The position numbers and the translations under genes are program-made. The notes below the pieces were generated by a model. It was given only the letters and a program-made list of their open reading frames with translations, ran no database searches and was not told the origin of the DNA. Below, in pieces: positions 38,976-49,149 of a stretch of 64,000 nucleotides of DNA. Positions within the stretch are counted from its first letter, which is position 1. The number at the start of each line of letters is the position of its first letter. Origin of the DNA: Shewanella oneidensis MR-1 (GTDB taxonomy: Bacteria > Pseudomonadota > Gammaproteobacteria > Enterobacterales > Shewanellaceae); contig NC_004347.2 in assembly GCF_000146165.2 (NCBI RefSeq), positions 1,116,001 through 1,180,000 on the forward strand, in the 5' to 3' direction.

Positions 38976-40982
38976 ATGATGAGGTATATAAAACGTTCTC
39001 TAAGTATGCAGTTAGTGGTGACTATCGTCGGTGCCTTAGCTGTACTTCTTACTTTAGTAGCCGCTTTGCTCGTGAATAAAGAAAGTAATAACACACGTAG
39101 GCAGGTGGATGCAGACATTTCGGCACTTGTTGCTTTAAAAGCCAATGAGATCAGTGGCTATTTTATTGCCAAGGGACAAGTGATCCACTCGGTATTTGCC
39201 GAGCCTAGGCTTATTAACTGGTTTAGTCAGTACCATGCCCGAGGCAGCAATCTTGCGGGTGATCAGCAATATCAAGATATTATTCGTTATTTTCGTTCAT
39301 TCTCTGACCGTGATAGCGATGTTAAATCGGTATTCTTTGGTTCGGCAAACACCTTCGAATATTTTGATCTCAATGGTCGCTTCGATGGCGATGCTAATTA
39401 TTACACCAATAAGCGTCCTTGGTGGCAGGAGGCGATTGATCAGCGTGGCCTGTTTGTCGGCGATCCGGCAGTTGATGCCAACGATGGCTCTATTTCGGCG
39501 ACGGTTAAAACCCCTGTTTATGGTGCCAATGGCGAACTTATTGGCATTGGCGGTATGGATATTTTGATCGATACCATTGGAAAGAACCTGTTAGCACCAA
39601 TTAAATATCGCCACTATGGCCAAGCCTTTTTGATGACGGATGAAGGCAAACTGGTATATTTCCCTGGATTTTCAGACAAATTTCCTCCTGGATCGCTTGC
39701 GAATCAAATTGATAGCCAATTTAAAGATACTTCGGGTTTTTCTGCATTAATGCAACAAATGCAGCGCGAGCCTCAGGGTTTTACCGAAGTCACCTTTAAT
39801 GGCGTATCACAGCGAGTGACCTTTGTGACCGTAGGCGGGGATTATCCTACACAAAAGTGGCATTTAGCATTTATGTTGCCCCATGAGGTGATTGAGGCGC
39901 CAGTGACCAAAGCCTTTTGGAATGCCTGTTTTGTAGCCTTAGGGATTATGTTGTTAGTTGGCATCACAGTATGGCTGATGTTATTACCCTTTAGACGCCA
40001 GCTAGGCAAATTACTCGATGCCATGGAAGATATTGCCGAGGGTGATAGCGATTTATCACAACGTATTTTGATGGAGCGGGAAGATGAATTAGGTAAACTA
40101 GGTGATGCATTTAACCGCTTTGCTGAAAAGGTTCAGCAAATGTTATTGCATACTCGCAGCTTGACTCAAGAGGTGGGAACTGGGGTGCTTGATGCTCGGC
40201 AAGTGTGTGATTTAGCCGTGTCTTCTGTGTCATCGCAAAAACAACAAATTGATTCTGTGGCCACAGCAGCAACGCAAATGGCACTGACCAGCCAAGAAAT
40301 GGCGATAAGTGCGCAGCGAGCGAATGAGTTTGCTGAAAAAGCACAAACCCAAGCCTACGGCGGTACGCAAATTGTTTCTCGGGCGACCGAAGGAATGAAG
40401 GCCTTGTCAGTGCAAGTCATTGAAGCCGCTAAAGTGATTAAGCATCTCCGTAGCAGCTCAGAACAAATTGGCGAGGTATTAAGTGTTATCCGTAACATTG
40501 CAGAGTAAACCAATTTGTTAGCGCTCAATGCGGCAATTGAAGCCGCCCGTGCGGGCGAACAAGGCCGTGGTTTTGCTGTCGTTGCTGATGAGGTGCGTAC
40601 GCTGGCTTCGCGTACCCAAGATTCAACTGCCAATATTCAACGCATTATCCAAACACTGCAACAAAGTGCGCTTCAGGCTGAGCAGGTGATGGAATCAGGG
40701 GTTGAGCAGGCGAGAGTGGGGCAAGATTTGACCACTCAAGTCGAGCAAGCTCTAAGCGATATCGCCATAGCTATTACATCTATCCAGCAGCAAACCGTTG
40801 AAATTACTGTGGCGATTGGTCAGCAGGCGGTCGTTGCCGATGAAGTCGCGCAAAACGTGGTGAGAGTGCGTGGTTTATCCGAACAATCGCTATTATCAAG
40901 CCAAGATCTCTCCCAAAGTCTGCAAGGATTTGAGCAAGCAACTCGAGAACTGACACGTAATATTGGGCAATTTAAAATTTAA
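38976..40982 (+). pseudogene. Methyl-accepting chemotaxis protein, broken by one stop codon
   Basis: Would be a 668-residue chemoreceptor: N-terminal membrane helix (LVVTIVGALAVLLTLVAALL), a periplasmic dCache domain with the WWQEAIDQRG and DPAVDANDGSISATV motifs, a second helix (about residues 310-330), HAMP (about 331-385) and the methyl-accepting domain. A TAA at 40506-40508 interrupts the invariant signalling tip: the sequence reads [24 protein letters not shown], where other MCPs have IRNIAEQTN. The missing residue is thus Q, and one C to T change (CAA to TAA) explains it. The frame continues intact for 158 codons, so the mutation is recent. Confidence 0.93.
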
Positions 40983-40996
40983 ACTCTGTTGTTTTT

Positions 40997-41033
40997 AAAA
41001 CCAAAGGAGCCTTAGCACTCCTTTGGTTTTTTT
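40997..41033 (+). terminator. Terminator after the chemoreceptor
   Basis: AACCAAAGGAG ... CTCCTTTGGTT stem with seven T. Confidence 0.85.
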
Positions 41034-41115
41034 GGGGATTTCATGCTTGGATAAGGACGGGTAGGCCGATAGGTGAGCTCCGCGGCCGCGTAAATATGTC
41101 GCAGATACTTGATAA

Positions 41116-41131
41116 CTGTTTTTATATACAG
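41116..41131. promoter_or_regulatory. LexA (SOS) box upstream of dinB
   Basis: CTGTTTTTATATACAG fits CTGT-N8-ACAG exactly, 27 bases before the dinB start codon. Confidence 0.85.
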
Positions 41132-41157
41132 TATTTTGAGTGTTGGAGGTACCTTAA

Positions 41158-42231
41158 GTGCGGAAAATCATTCATGTCGATATGGATTGCTACTTTGCTG
41201 CGGTTGAAATGCGGGATTTTCCCGAATACCGTGGTAAACCGCTGGCCGTTGGTGGTAGTCGTGAGCGGAGAGGTGTTATCAGCACCTGTAATTATGAGGC
41301 GCGCCGATTTGGCGTACGCTCTGCTATGGCGACAGCTTATGCGCAGAAGTTGTGTCCTGATTTAATTCTTGTTCCCGGTCGAATGCAGGTCTACAAAGAC
41401 GTTTCATCGCAAATTCGTGCCATCTTTTCCCGCTATACAGAACTGATAGAGCCTCTGTCTTTAGACGAAGCCTATTTAGATGTCAGCGACTGTAAGCTGC
41501 ATAAAGGCTCTGCAACTTTAATTGCCGAAGCCATTCGCCGCGATATTTTGGCCGAAACTGGGCTTACGGCATCGGCTGGTGTTGCGCCTGTAAAATTCCT
41601 CGCTAAGGTGGCCTCGGACTTAAATAAGCCCAATGGTCAGTATGTGATTCCGCCCGATAAGGTTCCTGAGTTTATTAGAACCTTATCCCTACGCCAGATC
41701 CCTGGTGTGGGGAAAGTCACTGCGGAAAAACTGTCCTCTTTAGGTTTAAATACCTGTGGTGATGTACAAACTTATCCAAAACAAGAGCTTATTACTCGCT
41801 TTGGAAAATTTGGCGCTGTATTAATTGAAAGGGCCCAGGGGATTGATGATCGAGGCTTGTCTGTAAGTCGCGAACGTAAATCTGTCGGCGTTGAGACCAC
41901 ACTAGCACAGGATATTTACACCCTTGAGCAATGCCAGCAAGTGATGCCGGGGTTAATTCAAGAGTTATCAACCCGTTTAAGCCGTAGCGCCAAGGATCGA
42001 CAAATCCATAAGCAGGTGGTGAAGCTTAAATTCAGTGACTTTAAACAAACGACCATTGAACATCGCAGTAATGATGTGTCTGTGATGATGTTTTATGAAT
42101 TATTGGCGCAGGCAATTGCAAGGCAGGATGGGAGGGGAATCCGGCTACTCGGCGTAGCTGTTGGGCTTAGTGATAAATCACTGATTAGCGAGGTTGATCC
42201 ATTGCAAACCCAACTGGTGTTATCTATTTAA
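41158..42231 (+). CDS. dinB: DNA polymerase IV (DinB)
   Basis: Y-family translesion polymerase, 357 residues, GTG start with TGGAGG upstream. [10 protein letters not shown] holds the catalytic aspartates and the steric-gate Phe13; [10 protein letters not shown] carries the second acidic pair. A helix-hairpin-helix motif ([17 protein letters not shown]) follows. The end (QLVLSI) resembles a beta-clamp-binding tail. SOS-controlled, see the LexA box. Confidence 0.95.
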   Translation: MRKIIHVDMDCYFAAVEMRDFPEYRGKPLAVGGSRERRGVISTCNYEARRFGVRSAMATAYAQKLCPDLILVPGRMQVYKDVSSQIRAIFSRYTELIEPLSLDEAYLDVSDCKLHKGSATLIAEAIRRDILAETGLTASAGVAPVKFLAKVASDLNKPNGQYVIPPDKVPEFIRTLSLRQIPGVGKVTAEKLSSLGLNTCGDVQTYPKQELITRFGKFGAVLIERAQGIDDRGLSVSRERKSVGVETTLAQDIYTLEQCQQVMPGLIQELSTRLSRSAKDRQIHKQVVKLKFSDFKQTTIEHRSNDVSVMMFYELLAQAIARQDGRGIRLLGVAVGLSDKSLISEVDPLQTQLVLSI

Positions 42232-42285
42232 CGCATTATTAAAACAACGCTTAAATCTTAATCTGCTTTGGCTAATGTAATAAAA

Positions 42286-42309
42286 AACCGCGCTAATAAG
42301 CGCGGTTTG
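42286..42309. terminator. Bidirectional terminator between dinB and pepD
   Basis: AAACCGCGCTAATAAGCGCGGTTT; the convergent genes share it. Confidence 0.85.
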
Positions 42310-42326
42310 CTGAGGTTTACACTGAG

Positions 42327-43787
42327 TTAGGCTTTAACGGGAATGCGTTCTAGCACGGCTACGAGTAGATCCCAATACTGACCAACGGTGGTGATATTGA
42401 CCATTTCATCAGGACCATGTGGATAGCGGATGGTTGGGCCGATGGAGACCATATCCATTTCGGGATAAGGCTTTTTAAACAGTCCACATTCAAGGCCTGC
42501 ATGGATCACCATGATCACTGGCTCTTTATGGTAGATAGACTCGTAGGTTTCACGCACAATCGCCATTACAGGCGAAGTGTTATCCGGCTTCCAACCAGGG
42601 TAAGCACCGCTAAATTCAACGTCAGCACCTGCTAAGTTGGTTAACGCATTTAGCATACCTTCAACTTGGCTGCGGCCAGAATCGATCAATGAGCGAATCA
42701 AGCACAGAATGCCAACTTCTTCATCGTTAGTGCTGATCACGCCAACGTTGAGTGAGGTTTCGGTCACGCCAGTCACTTCATCGCTCATGCGCATCACGCC
42801 GTTAGGGCAAACATGCAGTAAATCGATAAGCGTGTTTTGGCTGTTTTCGCTCATCACGCGTTTGGGCGTGGCAATGTTGCTTAACACTAAACGTAAATCT
42901 GGGTCGGCAATAGCGAGTTCGGCACGCATTAACGCTTCAAAGGCATGCACTTTTTCCTTGAGCGCATCGATATTTTCAGCGGGTAACATAAAGCTGATAT
43001 TGGCTTCACGTGGGATGGCGTTGCGCAGTGAACCACCGGTAAATTGAGTTAATTCCAGCGCTAACTCATCGGCATTTTCAAACAGGAAGCGCGCCAAAAT
43101 CTTGTTGGCGTTACCACGGCCTAAATGAATGTTGACCCCAGAGTGGCCACCTTTTAAGCCTGATAAATGCAGGCTAAATGAAGCGTAACTTTGTTCTGAA
43201 GCTTGCCATACCATAGGCAGGGTGATTTGGGCATCGACGCCGCCAGCGCAGCCCATATAGATTTCACCTTCTTGCTCTGAGTCGGTGTTGATCAGGATCT
43301 CGGCATTGAGCATACCTGCCTGCAGGCCAAATGCGCCTGTCATACCGGCTTCTTCATCAATAGTGAGCAGTACTTCGAGTGGACCATGCTTGATATCGTC
43401 CGAGCCTAAAATCGCTAAGGCTGAGGCCATACCAATGCCGTTGTCGGCGCCTAAGGTGGTGCCTTTAGCTTTAACCCAGTCGCCATCGACATAGGCTTCG
43501 ATGGGATCTTTAATAAAGTCATGCACTTTATCGGCATTTTTTTGTGGCACCATATCGATATGGGCTTGAATAACCACAACTTTGCGATCTTCCATTCCTG
43601 GAGTCGCAGCTTTGCGGATAATGACATTACCGACAGCATCTTCAACCACATCGAGCTGTTTCTGCTTAGCCCAAGCTTGGATGTGTTGGCTGAGTGATTG
43701 TTCATGTTTGGAAGGGTGGGGAATCGCACAGATTTGTTCGAACCATTGCCATAAAGGTTGTGGGTATAACTGACTTAACGCTGTCAC
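42327..43787 (-). CDS. pepD: Aminoacyl-histidine dipeptidase PepD
   Basis: M20 family di-zinc peptidase (cytosol non-specific dipeptidase). 486 residues from the GTG at 43787 (VTALSQLYPQPLWQWF), close to the 485 of E. coli PepD; the frame open to 43844 adds 19 unrelated residues. The zinc motifs VVIQAHIDMVPQ and GADNGIGMA, and EEAGMTGAFGL with the catalytic glutamate, are present. Confidence 0.94.
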   Translation of the reverse strand: MTALSQLYPQPLWQWFEQICAIPHPSKHEQSLSQHIQAWAKQKQLDVVEDAVGNVIIRKAATPGMEDRKVVVIQAHIDMVPQKNADKVHDFIKDPIEAYVDGDWVKAKGTTLGADNGIGMASALAILGSDDIKHGPLEVLLTIDEEAGMTGAFGLQAGMLNAEILINTDSEQEGEIYMGCAGGVDAQITLPMVWQASEQSYASFSLHLSGLKGGHSGVNIHLGRGNANKILARFLFENADELALELTQFTGGSLRNAIPREANISFMLPAENIDALKEKVHAFEALMRAELAIADPDLRLVLSNIATPKRVMSENSQNTLIDLLHVCPNGVMRMSDEVTGVTETSLNVGVISTNDEEVGILCLIRSLIDSGRSQVEGMLNALTNLAGADVEFSGAYPGWKPDNTSPVMAIVRETYESIYHKEPVIMVIHAGLECGLFKKPYPEMDMVSIGPTIRYPHGPDEMVNITTVGQYWDLLVAVLERIPVKA

Positions 43788-44005
43788 AGAAGGTCCCTCA
43801 TCAGGTCTTGTGGGTATGGGGCAAATTTGGGCTAATCCTAACACATTCTGCTCAGGCGATTAATCTTCTCGATACAGGCTTGAGTGCTTGTGGCAGAGAA
43901 AGTTGCCACTCGATGTATTTTCGATAGTGGCAAAGCGATTTTTTGATTGGTAATTAAGCGTTTTAGCGGGAATAATGCTGGCACAATAATGAAAAAGGAT
44001 GGGTC

Positions 44006-45559
44006 ATGTTTCAAGTTAACTTTATTGATGTACAAGCAGAAAGTGCCATTTTTGATGGCGAAGGTTGGGATGCGGTTGTGGTGGTCACACCGGATCTTGG
44101 TGCTATTGGGATTGATGAGATCAGTTTGTTGGCCGAGCACGGTGCTAAGGTCGATAAGCGGGTCGGTAATAGCCCGACGTTACTGTTTGCCCCCGGTTTA
44201 GCCGGTGGCCGTTTAATCATAGCGCCCGTTACTCAAGTGGCGGATGATTATGCCGATGTGCGCGTGTATGGCGATGTGGCAAGAGTCGCCATTGCTATCG
44301 CTAAAGACGCGGGTGCTAAGCGTCCGCTGCTTTATGTTGTTCCTTCAGCAACACCTAAGTTTGGTTTTGCGACCGAAGTTGCGGCGCTAGCCTGTGGCCA
44401 AGAATTATGGCAAACCTTAGAGTTACGCGAGGCGACAGGCTTAACGCCGGCCTTTGAAGCGATAGGTTTATTGTCTTTATCGGCCGACACTTCATCAGCC
44501 GATAAGAGTCACTTACTCAATGCATTAGAAGCAGGCCGGGTATTGGCGCGGGATTTATGTGGCACAGAGCCTGAGCGTATGTCTGCCAAAGCCTTTGCAG
44601 ATTACTGCCTGCAATCCTTTAAAGGCAGCGTGATAAAAACCGCAGTAGTAGAAGACAGAGATATTTTAGAGCGTGACTATCCACTGCTGAGTGCTGTGGC
44701 GCGCTCCTCCTTTGCTGTGGGCCGTCATCAGCCACGGGTCGTAAAACTCGAGTATCTGCCTGAAGGGGAAATCACTCGAACCTTTTTATTTGCGGGTAAA
44801 GGTGTGGTTTATGATACGGGCGGCGCTGATTTGAAAGTGGGCGGCGCAATGGCGGGTATGAGCCGTGATAAAGGCGGTGCTTCTGCGGTTGCAGGGTTAT
44901 TTAAAACCTTATCCATGCTTAAGCCAAAGGGGATCCGCGTAATTGCCGAACTGGGCTTAGTGCGTAATAGCATTGGCAGCGAAGCCTTTGTCACCGATGA
45001 AATTATCAGTAGCCATGCAGGCGCTAGGGTTCGAATTGGTAATACGGATGCTGAAGGTCGTTTAGTGCTGGCGGATTTACTCAGTCATCTGCGCATTAAA
45101 GCGGTAACGGCTGTTAAGCCTGAGCTGTTTTCTGTGGCGACCTTAACAGGCCACGTGGTGCGTTGCTATGGTAATTATCCCGCAGCGGTTGAAAATGTGG
45201 TCGCCAATGCAACAAATTGCGCACTGACATTGCAGCAACAGGCAAGCCAATGGGGTGAACCCTTTGAAGTATCAACGCTGCGACGTGAGGATTTTGCCAA
45301 GATCCGCGAGGTGTCGGGGGCGGCGGATATTTTATCCTCTAATAATGCACCTTCTTCCGTGACGGCCCGAGGTCATCAATATCCTGCGGCGTTTTTATTG
45401 AAGGCATCAGGCCTGTTTGAACACGGTGTCAATGCCGCTATTCCTTTAGCTTACACACACTTAGATATTGCAGGTAGCGCAACTGAAGGCGATCCGCTCT
45501 ACGGGAAACCGACCGCAAGCCCATTAGTTGGTCTGTATCAATATCTGATCAATCGTTAA
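44006..45559 (+). CDS. Leucyl aminopeptidase family protein (M17)
   Basis: 517 residues. The M17 signature NTDAEGRLVLADLL is present, with VYDTGGADLKVGGAMAGMSRDKGG before it (metal-binding Lys/Asp). It removes N-terminal residues from peptides in the cytoplasm. It is a divergent M17 member (not a close PepA or PepB). Divergent to pepD with a 218-base spacer. Confidence 0.9.
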   Translation: MFQVNFIDVQAESAIFDGEGWDAVVVVTPDLGAIGIDEISLLAEHGAKVDKRVGNSPTLLFAPGLAGGRLIIAPVTQVADDYADVRVYGDVARVAIAIAKDAGAKRPLLYVVPSATPKFGFATEVAALACGQELWQTLELREATGLTPAFEAIGLLSLSADTSSADKSHLLNALEAGRVLARDLCGTEPERMSAKAFADYCLQSFKGSVIKTAVVEDRDILERDYPLLSAVARSSFAVGRHQPRVVKLEYLPEGEITRTFLFAGKGVVYDTGGADLKVGGAMAGMSRDKGGASAVAGLFKTLSMLKPKGIRVIAELGLVRNSIGSEAFVTDEIISSHAGARVRIGNTDAEGRLVLADLLSHLRIKAVTAVKPELFSVATLTGHVVRCYGNYPAAVENVVANATNCALTLQQQASQWGEPFEVSTLRREDFAKIREVSGAADILSSNNAPSSVTARGHQYPAAFLLKASGLFEHGVNAAIPLAYTHLDIAGSATEGDPLYGKPTASPLVGLYQYLINR

Positions 45560-45721
45560 CAACTTAGCGGTATAAATAGAAATAATTCTGTAATATCTTA
45601 CTTATTAGTTGGTTACAGGATTATTTCTGTTTTTCTGTGAAACAAATCGCCATTAACGCTAGTATATTTTTGTAATTTAATTACATTAAAAAGCCTTAAT
45701 TAAAAAAAATACAAATAAAGC

Positions 45722-45749
45722 TTGTAATAAAACTACATAAACCTATAAT
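45722..45749 (+). promoter_or_regulatory. Sigma-70 promoter of the orphan small-ORF unit
   Basis: -35 TTGTAA, 16-base spacer, perfect -10 TATAAT. Confidence 0.65.
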
Positions 45750-45756
45750 AGCTTTC

Positions 45757-45925
45757 GTGGACAGGGCAATAGGCCTTTCCCCTCTAGTCTATCCAGGATG
45801 GATACCCTTCTCCAAGGACCCGAGTGACAAGTCGTCTCAACGGATTTGAGAATCTCTAGTTCCAAGGAACCGAGCCAAGCTTTACTAGAGTACTTAATCT
45901 CAACTTTACTTAGGAGTAATTGACT
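45757..45925 (+). ncRNA. Structured 5' leader of unknown type
   Basis: About 170 bases between the promoter and the small ORF. It has hairpins TATCC/GGATA and CTCTAGT/ACTAGAG, and two similar blocks TCCAAGGACCCGAG and TCCAAGGAACCGAG 56 bases apart. I could not match it to a known riboswitch by eye. Confidence 0.4.
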
Positions 45926-46024
45926 ATGTCTTATACAGGCAACAACCATTTTTTTTGGCAAAATACTTGGTTAAATTCAGATGTTTTGCGTGGCGGTTTA
46001 TTCGCTATGAGCTTTAAGGGCTAA
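45926..46024 (+). CDS. 32-residue small ORF of unknown function
   Basis: ATG preceded by TTAGGAG at a good distance. It begins MSYTGNNHFFWQNTWLNSDV and ends GGLFAMSFKG, with two Trp and no membrane helix. A promoter, long leader and terminator surround it and no other gene is in the unit, so it is either a small protein or a regulatory leader peptide. I do not recognise it. Confidence 0.45.
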   Translation: MSYTGNNHFFWQNTWLNSDVLRGGLFAMSFKG

Positions 46025-46186
46025 CTATCCCTTTAAACCTAGTTTCCATCATCCATCAACCTTTGTATCGCCTTTTAGGGCGTGTTTAGACTCAAGTAGC
46101 ATATCGGTGTTTTTGCATGGGTATGCCAGTTTTTTCCGCTAGCGCGGTAATGTACTTCCCCGAAAGGGACGCTTGAAATATGTCTT

Positions 46187-46213
46187 GCCTGCTCATTGAG
46201 CAGGCTTTTTTTT
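46187..46213 (+). terminator. Terminator of the orphan unit
   Basis: GCCTGCTCATTGAGCAGGC followed by eight T. Confidence 0.85.
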
Positions 46214-46552
46214 AGCTATTTTTAATTTTTCAATTTCAGCCATCACATTGTTGTCTTGTGACTGCATTATTCATCTAGATTATTTCGCTTAAAAAACAAT
46301 ATGCTTTTAACTCGGGGCTGATGCTGACCATTCCTGTCCCGCTAATTCGCTTATTAACCCTTTCTATAGCCGTTTTGAAAGGTAATTATTTGCGGTTTTT
46401 TGTTCTGTTTAGCGATTTATATCAATAATGTCGTTATCAATCTTCTGGCCTGACCAGCATAAACTCCCTATAATCGCCTGCGAATAACACACTGCTACAT
46501 AGTGTTTATATGGTTAGACCCTACCTACTTATAATAAAAGGAACTCAGTTCC

Positions 46553-47842
46553 ATGTTAGAGAAGCTGTTCAAACTGAAACAAAATCAAACGAGCCTCAAG
46601 CAGGAAGCAATGGCAGGTTTGACAACATTTATGACGATGGCCTACATCATTTTTGTTAATCCAATGATGTTAGCCGATGCGGGTATGGATCACGGCGCCG
46701 TGTTTGTGGCTACCTGTTTAGCGACGGCCGTGGGCTGTATCGTGATGGGCCTAATGGCGAACTATCCTATCGCGCTTGCCCCTGGTATGGGGCTGAATGC
46801 CTTTTTTACCTACACAGTTGTTGGTGAAATGGGCTATAGCTGGGAAACTGCGCTGGGTGCGGTTTTCTTATCGGGAATTTGCTTTTTAATCTTATCCTTA
46901 GTGCGTATTCGAGAATGGATTGTTAACAGTATTCCCATGTCACTGCGTATTGGTATCGCTGCGGGTATTGGCCTGTTCTTGGCGCTGATCGGCCTTAAAA
47001 GTGCGGGTATTGTGGTGGCAAGCCCTGCAACTTTAGTGACTATGGGCGATATCACCGCCTTCCCTGCTGTGATGGCCGTATTAGGTTTCTTCTTAATCAT
47101 AGCCATGGTGCAACGCGGCATGAAGTCAGCGGTGATTTTAAGCATCTTGATTATCACTGGACTTGGATTGCTGTTTGGCGATGTGCATTACAACGGTATT
47201 GTGTCCATGCCACCTTCGATAGCACCCACTTTTATGCAGATGGATTTATCCCAAGTCTTTGAAGTGACTATGCTCTCAGTGGTATTTGCTTTCTTATTTG
47301 TGGATCTATTTGATACCTCTGGCACCTTAGTTGCGGTGGCGCAGCGCGGTGGCTTCCTTGATGAAAATAACCGTTTACCTCGATTAAATCGTGCCTTAAC
47401 TGCCGATAGTTTAGCGACGATTGCTGGTGCTGCCTTGGGGACCTCGACGACCACAAGTTATATCGAGAGTACGGCTGGTGTGAGCGCTGGTGGCCGTACG
47501 GGTTTAACGGCTGTAGTGGTTGGCTTGCTGTTTATTTTGGCATTATTTGTATCGCCTTTAGCAGGAATGATCCCTGCCTACGCAACGGCGGGTACGCTGT
47601 TTTATGTGGCCATTCTGATGATGTCTGGACTGGTTCATGTGGAATGGGAAGACTTAACTGAAGCTGCTCCAGTCGTTATCGTTTGTATTTTAATGCCGCT
47701 GACTTTCTCGATCGCCACGGGGATTGCGCTGGGGATTATTTCTTATGCTGCCATTAAGCTATTAACGGGGCGTTTTAGTGATTTAAATATCGGCGTGTTG
47801 GTGTTAGCTGCAATGTTTGTTGCTAAATTTATTTACGCTTGA
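46553..47842 (+). CDS. NCS2 family purine permease (AzgA-like)
   Basis: 429 residues, about 12-14 membrane segments. AzgA-type features: MAGLTTFMTMAYIIFVNP at the front, LAPGMGLNAFFTY, and FAFLFVDLFDTSGTLVAVAQ. Such transporters take up adenine, guanine or hypoxanthine with protons. Own terminator. Confidence 0.9.
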   Translation: MLEKLFKLKQNQTSLKQEAMAGLTTFMTMAYIIFVNPMMLADAGMDHGAVFVATCLATAVGCIVMGLMANYPIALAPGMGLNAFFTYTVVGEMGYSWETALGAVFLSGICFLILSLVRIREWIVNSIPMSLRIGIAAGIGLFLALIGLKSAGIVVASPATLVTMGDITAFPAVMAVLGFFLIIAMVQRGMKSAVILSILIITGLGLLFGDVHYNGIVSMPPSIAPTFMQMDLSQVFEVTMLSVVFAFLFVDLFDTSGTLVAVAQRGGFLDENNRLPRLNRALTADSLATIAGAALGTSTTTSYIESTAGVSAGGRTGLTAVVVGLLFILALFVSPLAGMIPAYATAGTLFYVAILMMSGLVHVEWEDLTEAAPVVIVCILMPLTFSIATGIALGIISYAAIKLLTGRFSDLNIGVLVLAAMFVAKFIYA

Positions 47843-47879
47843 TATGCAGTTGTTACCACTCAGGTAAACCATTTGTTGA

Positions 47880-47906
47880 GGGCCATCTAATCGATGGCCC
47901 TTTTTA
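47880..47906 (+). terminator. Terminator after the purine permease
   Basis: GGGCCATCTAATCGATGGCCC followed by five T. Confidence 0.87.
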
Positions 47907-48018
47907 ATGCGCGATCCCAAGCAGAATTGAAAATTTCTACCAACATCCTGCCCACTTACTACCAATTACCTAGCGGATTAGGTATAAGGATTGTCCGGTT
48001 ATTTTCTACAAATGAATA

Positions 48019-49137
48019 ATGAATTTAAGTGAGATAGCGTATCGCCGCGTGGTAGTGAAGTTGGGGACGAGTGTGCTGACTTCTGGCAGTAAACAGCTAG
48101 ATAAAGCCCATATGGTTGAGCTTGCTCGTCAAATGGCCGCACTGATGAGATCAGGGGTCGAAGTCGTTTTATGTACTTCTGGGGCAATTGCCGCAGGACG
48201 CGAACATCTCCAATACCCGGCACTGCCCGACACTATGGCCAATAAGCAATTATTAGCCGCTGTCGGGCAAAGCCAGCTTATTCTCGCTTGGGCGCAACTC
48301 TTTAGTATCTACGGTTTGCATGTGGGGCAATTGCTGCTGACCCGCGCCGATTTACACGATAGAGAGCGGTATTTGAATGCCCGCGACACTCTGAATGCTT
48401 TGCTGGCAAACAATATTATCCCCATCATCAATGAAAACGATGCGGTTGCAACTAACGAAATCAAAGTGGGCGACAACGACAATTTGTCAGCGCGAGCGGC
48501 GTTGCTGTGTGATGCTGACCTGCTGATCTTACTGACAGATCAAAAGGGCTTATTCGACGCCGATCCGCGTACCAATCCCAATGCCAAACTGATTTCTCAG
48601 GTCGAGAAGATTGATGATAGTCTGCGCCTGTTAGCGGGTGGCTCGGTTTCTGGTTTAGGCACGGGCGGCATGTCGACTAAGCTAGAGGCCGCTGATATTG
48701 CCCGCCGCGCTGGGATTGAAGTGGTGATCGCCTCAGGTCATCATCCCGATGTGATTAAAAAAGTCGTTGCTAAAGAATCCATTGGCACCCATTTTAGCGC
48801 CATCGAAAACCCATTAGAAAGCCGCAAACAGTGGATTTTGGCGGGGCCCGCGGCCCAAGGTTCACTGGTGCTCGATGCTGGAGCGGTTAAAGCCGTCACT
48901 GAAAAAGGCCGCAGCCTGTTATCGAAGGGCATTATTGGCGTCAAAGGGGAATTTGAACGGGGTGCAACTCTGCAATTAGTTGACCAAAACGGCAAAATTA
49001 TTGCCAGAGGCATAACCCGTTACTGTGGTGAGGCGTTAGGGTTAATTGCGGGTAAACATTCCGACGAAATCGAGTCTGTGCTCGGTTACGATTATGGTGA
49101 CGCAATTGTCCACCGTAACGATATGGTCGTCTTATAA
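48019..49137 (+). CDS. proB: Glutamate 5-kinase ProB
   Basis: First step of proline synthesis: phosphorylates glutamate. 372 residues with the amino-acid kinase domain ([34 protein letters not shown]) and the C-terminal PUA domain from about residue 275. Followed by proA after 12 bases; operon. Confidence 0.95.
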   Translation: MNLSEIAYRRVVVKLGTSVLTSGSKQLDKAHMVELARQMAALMRSGVEVVLCTSGAIAAGREHLQYPALPDTMANKQLLAAVGQSQLILAWAQLFSIYGLHVGQLLLTRADLHDRERYLNARDTLNALLANNIIPIINENDAVATNEIKVGDNDNLSARAALLCDADLLILLTDQKGLFDADPRTNPNAKLISQVEKIDDSLRLLAGGSVSGLGTGGMSTKLEAADIARRAGIEVVIASGHHPDVIKKVVAKESIGTHFSAIENPLESRKQWILAGPAAQGSLVLDAGAVKAVTEKGRSLLSKGIIGVKGEFERGATLQLVDQNGKIIARGITRYCGEALGLIAGKHSDEIESVLGYDYGDAIVHRNDMVVL

Positions 49138-49149
49138 GCGAGGTCTGTT

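Larger units (their letters stand above)
45560..46552. other. 1-kb region with an orphan transcription unit
   Basis: Contains a promoter (45722-45749), a structured leader, a 32-residue ORF (45926-46024) and a terminator (46187-46213), listed separately. The rest (46217-46552) holds the promoter region of the purine permease, with TATAAT near 46471. Confidence 0.55.

Noticed and set aside
40515..40982. Separate 155-residue signalling-domain protein
   Set aside because: It has no own start signal or ribosome site and continues the frame of the chemoreceptor after the nonsense codon.
45757..45925. Mn2+ (yybP-ykoY), Mg2+ or SAM riboswitch
   Set aside because: I could not find the conserved core of any of these classes; left as an unknown leader.
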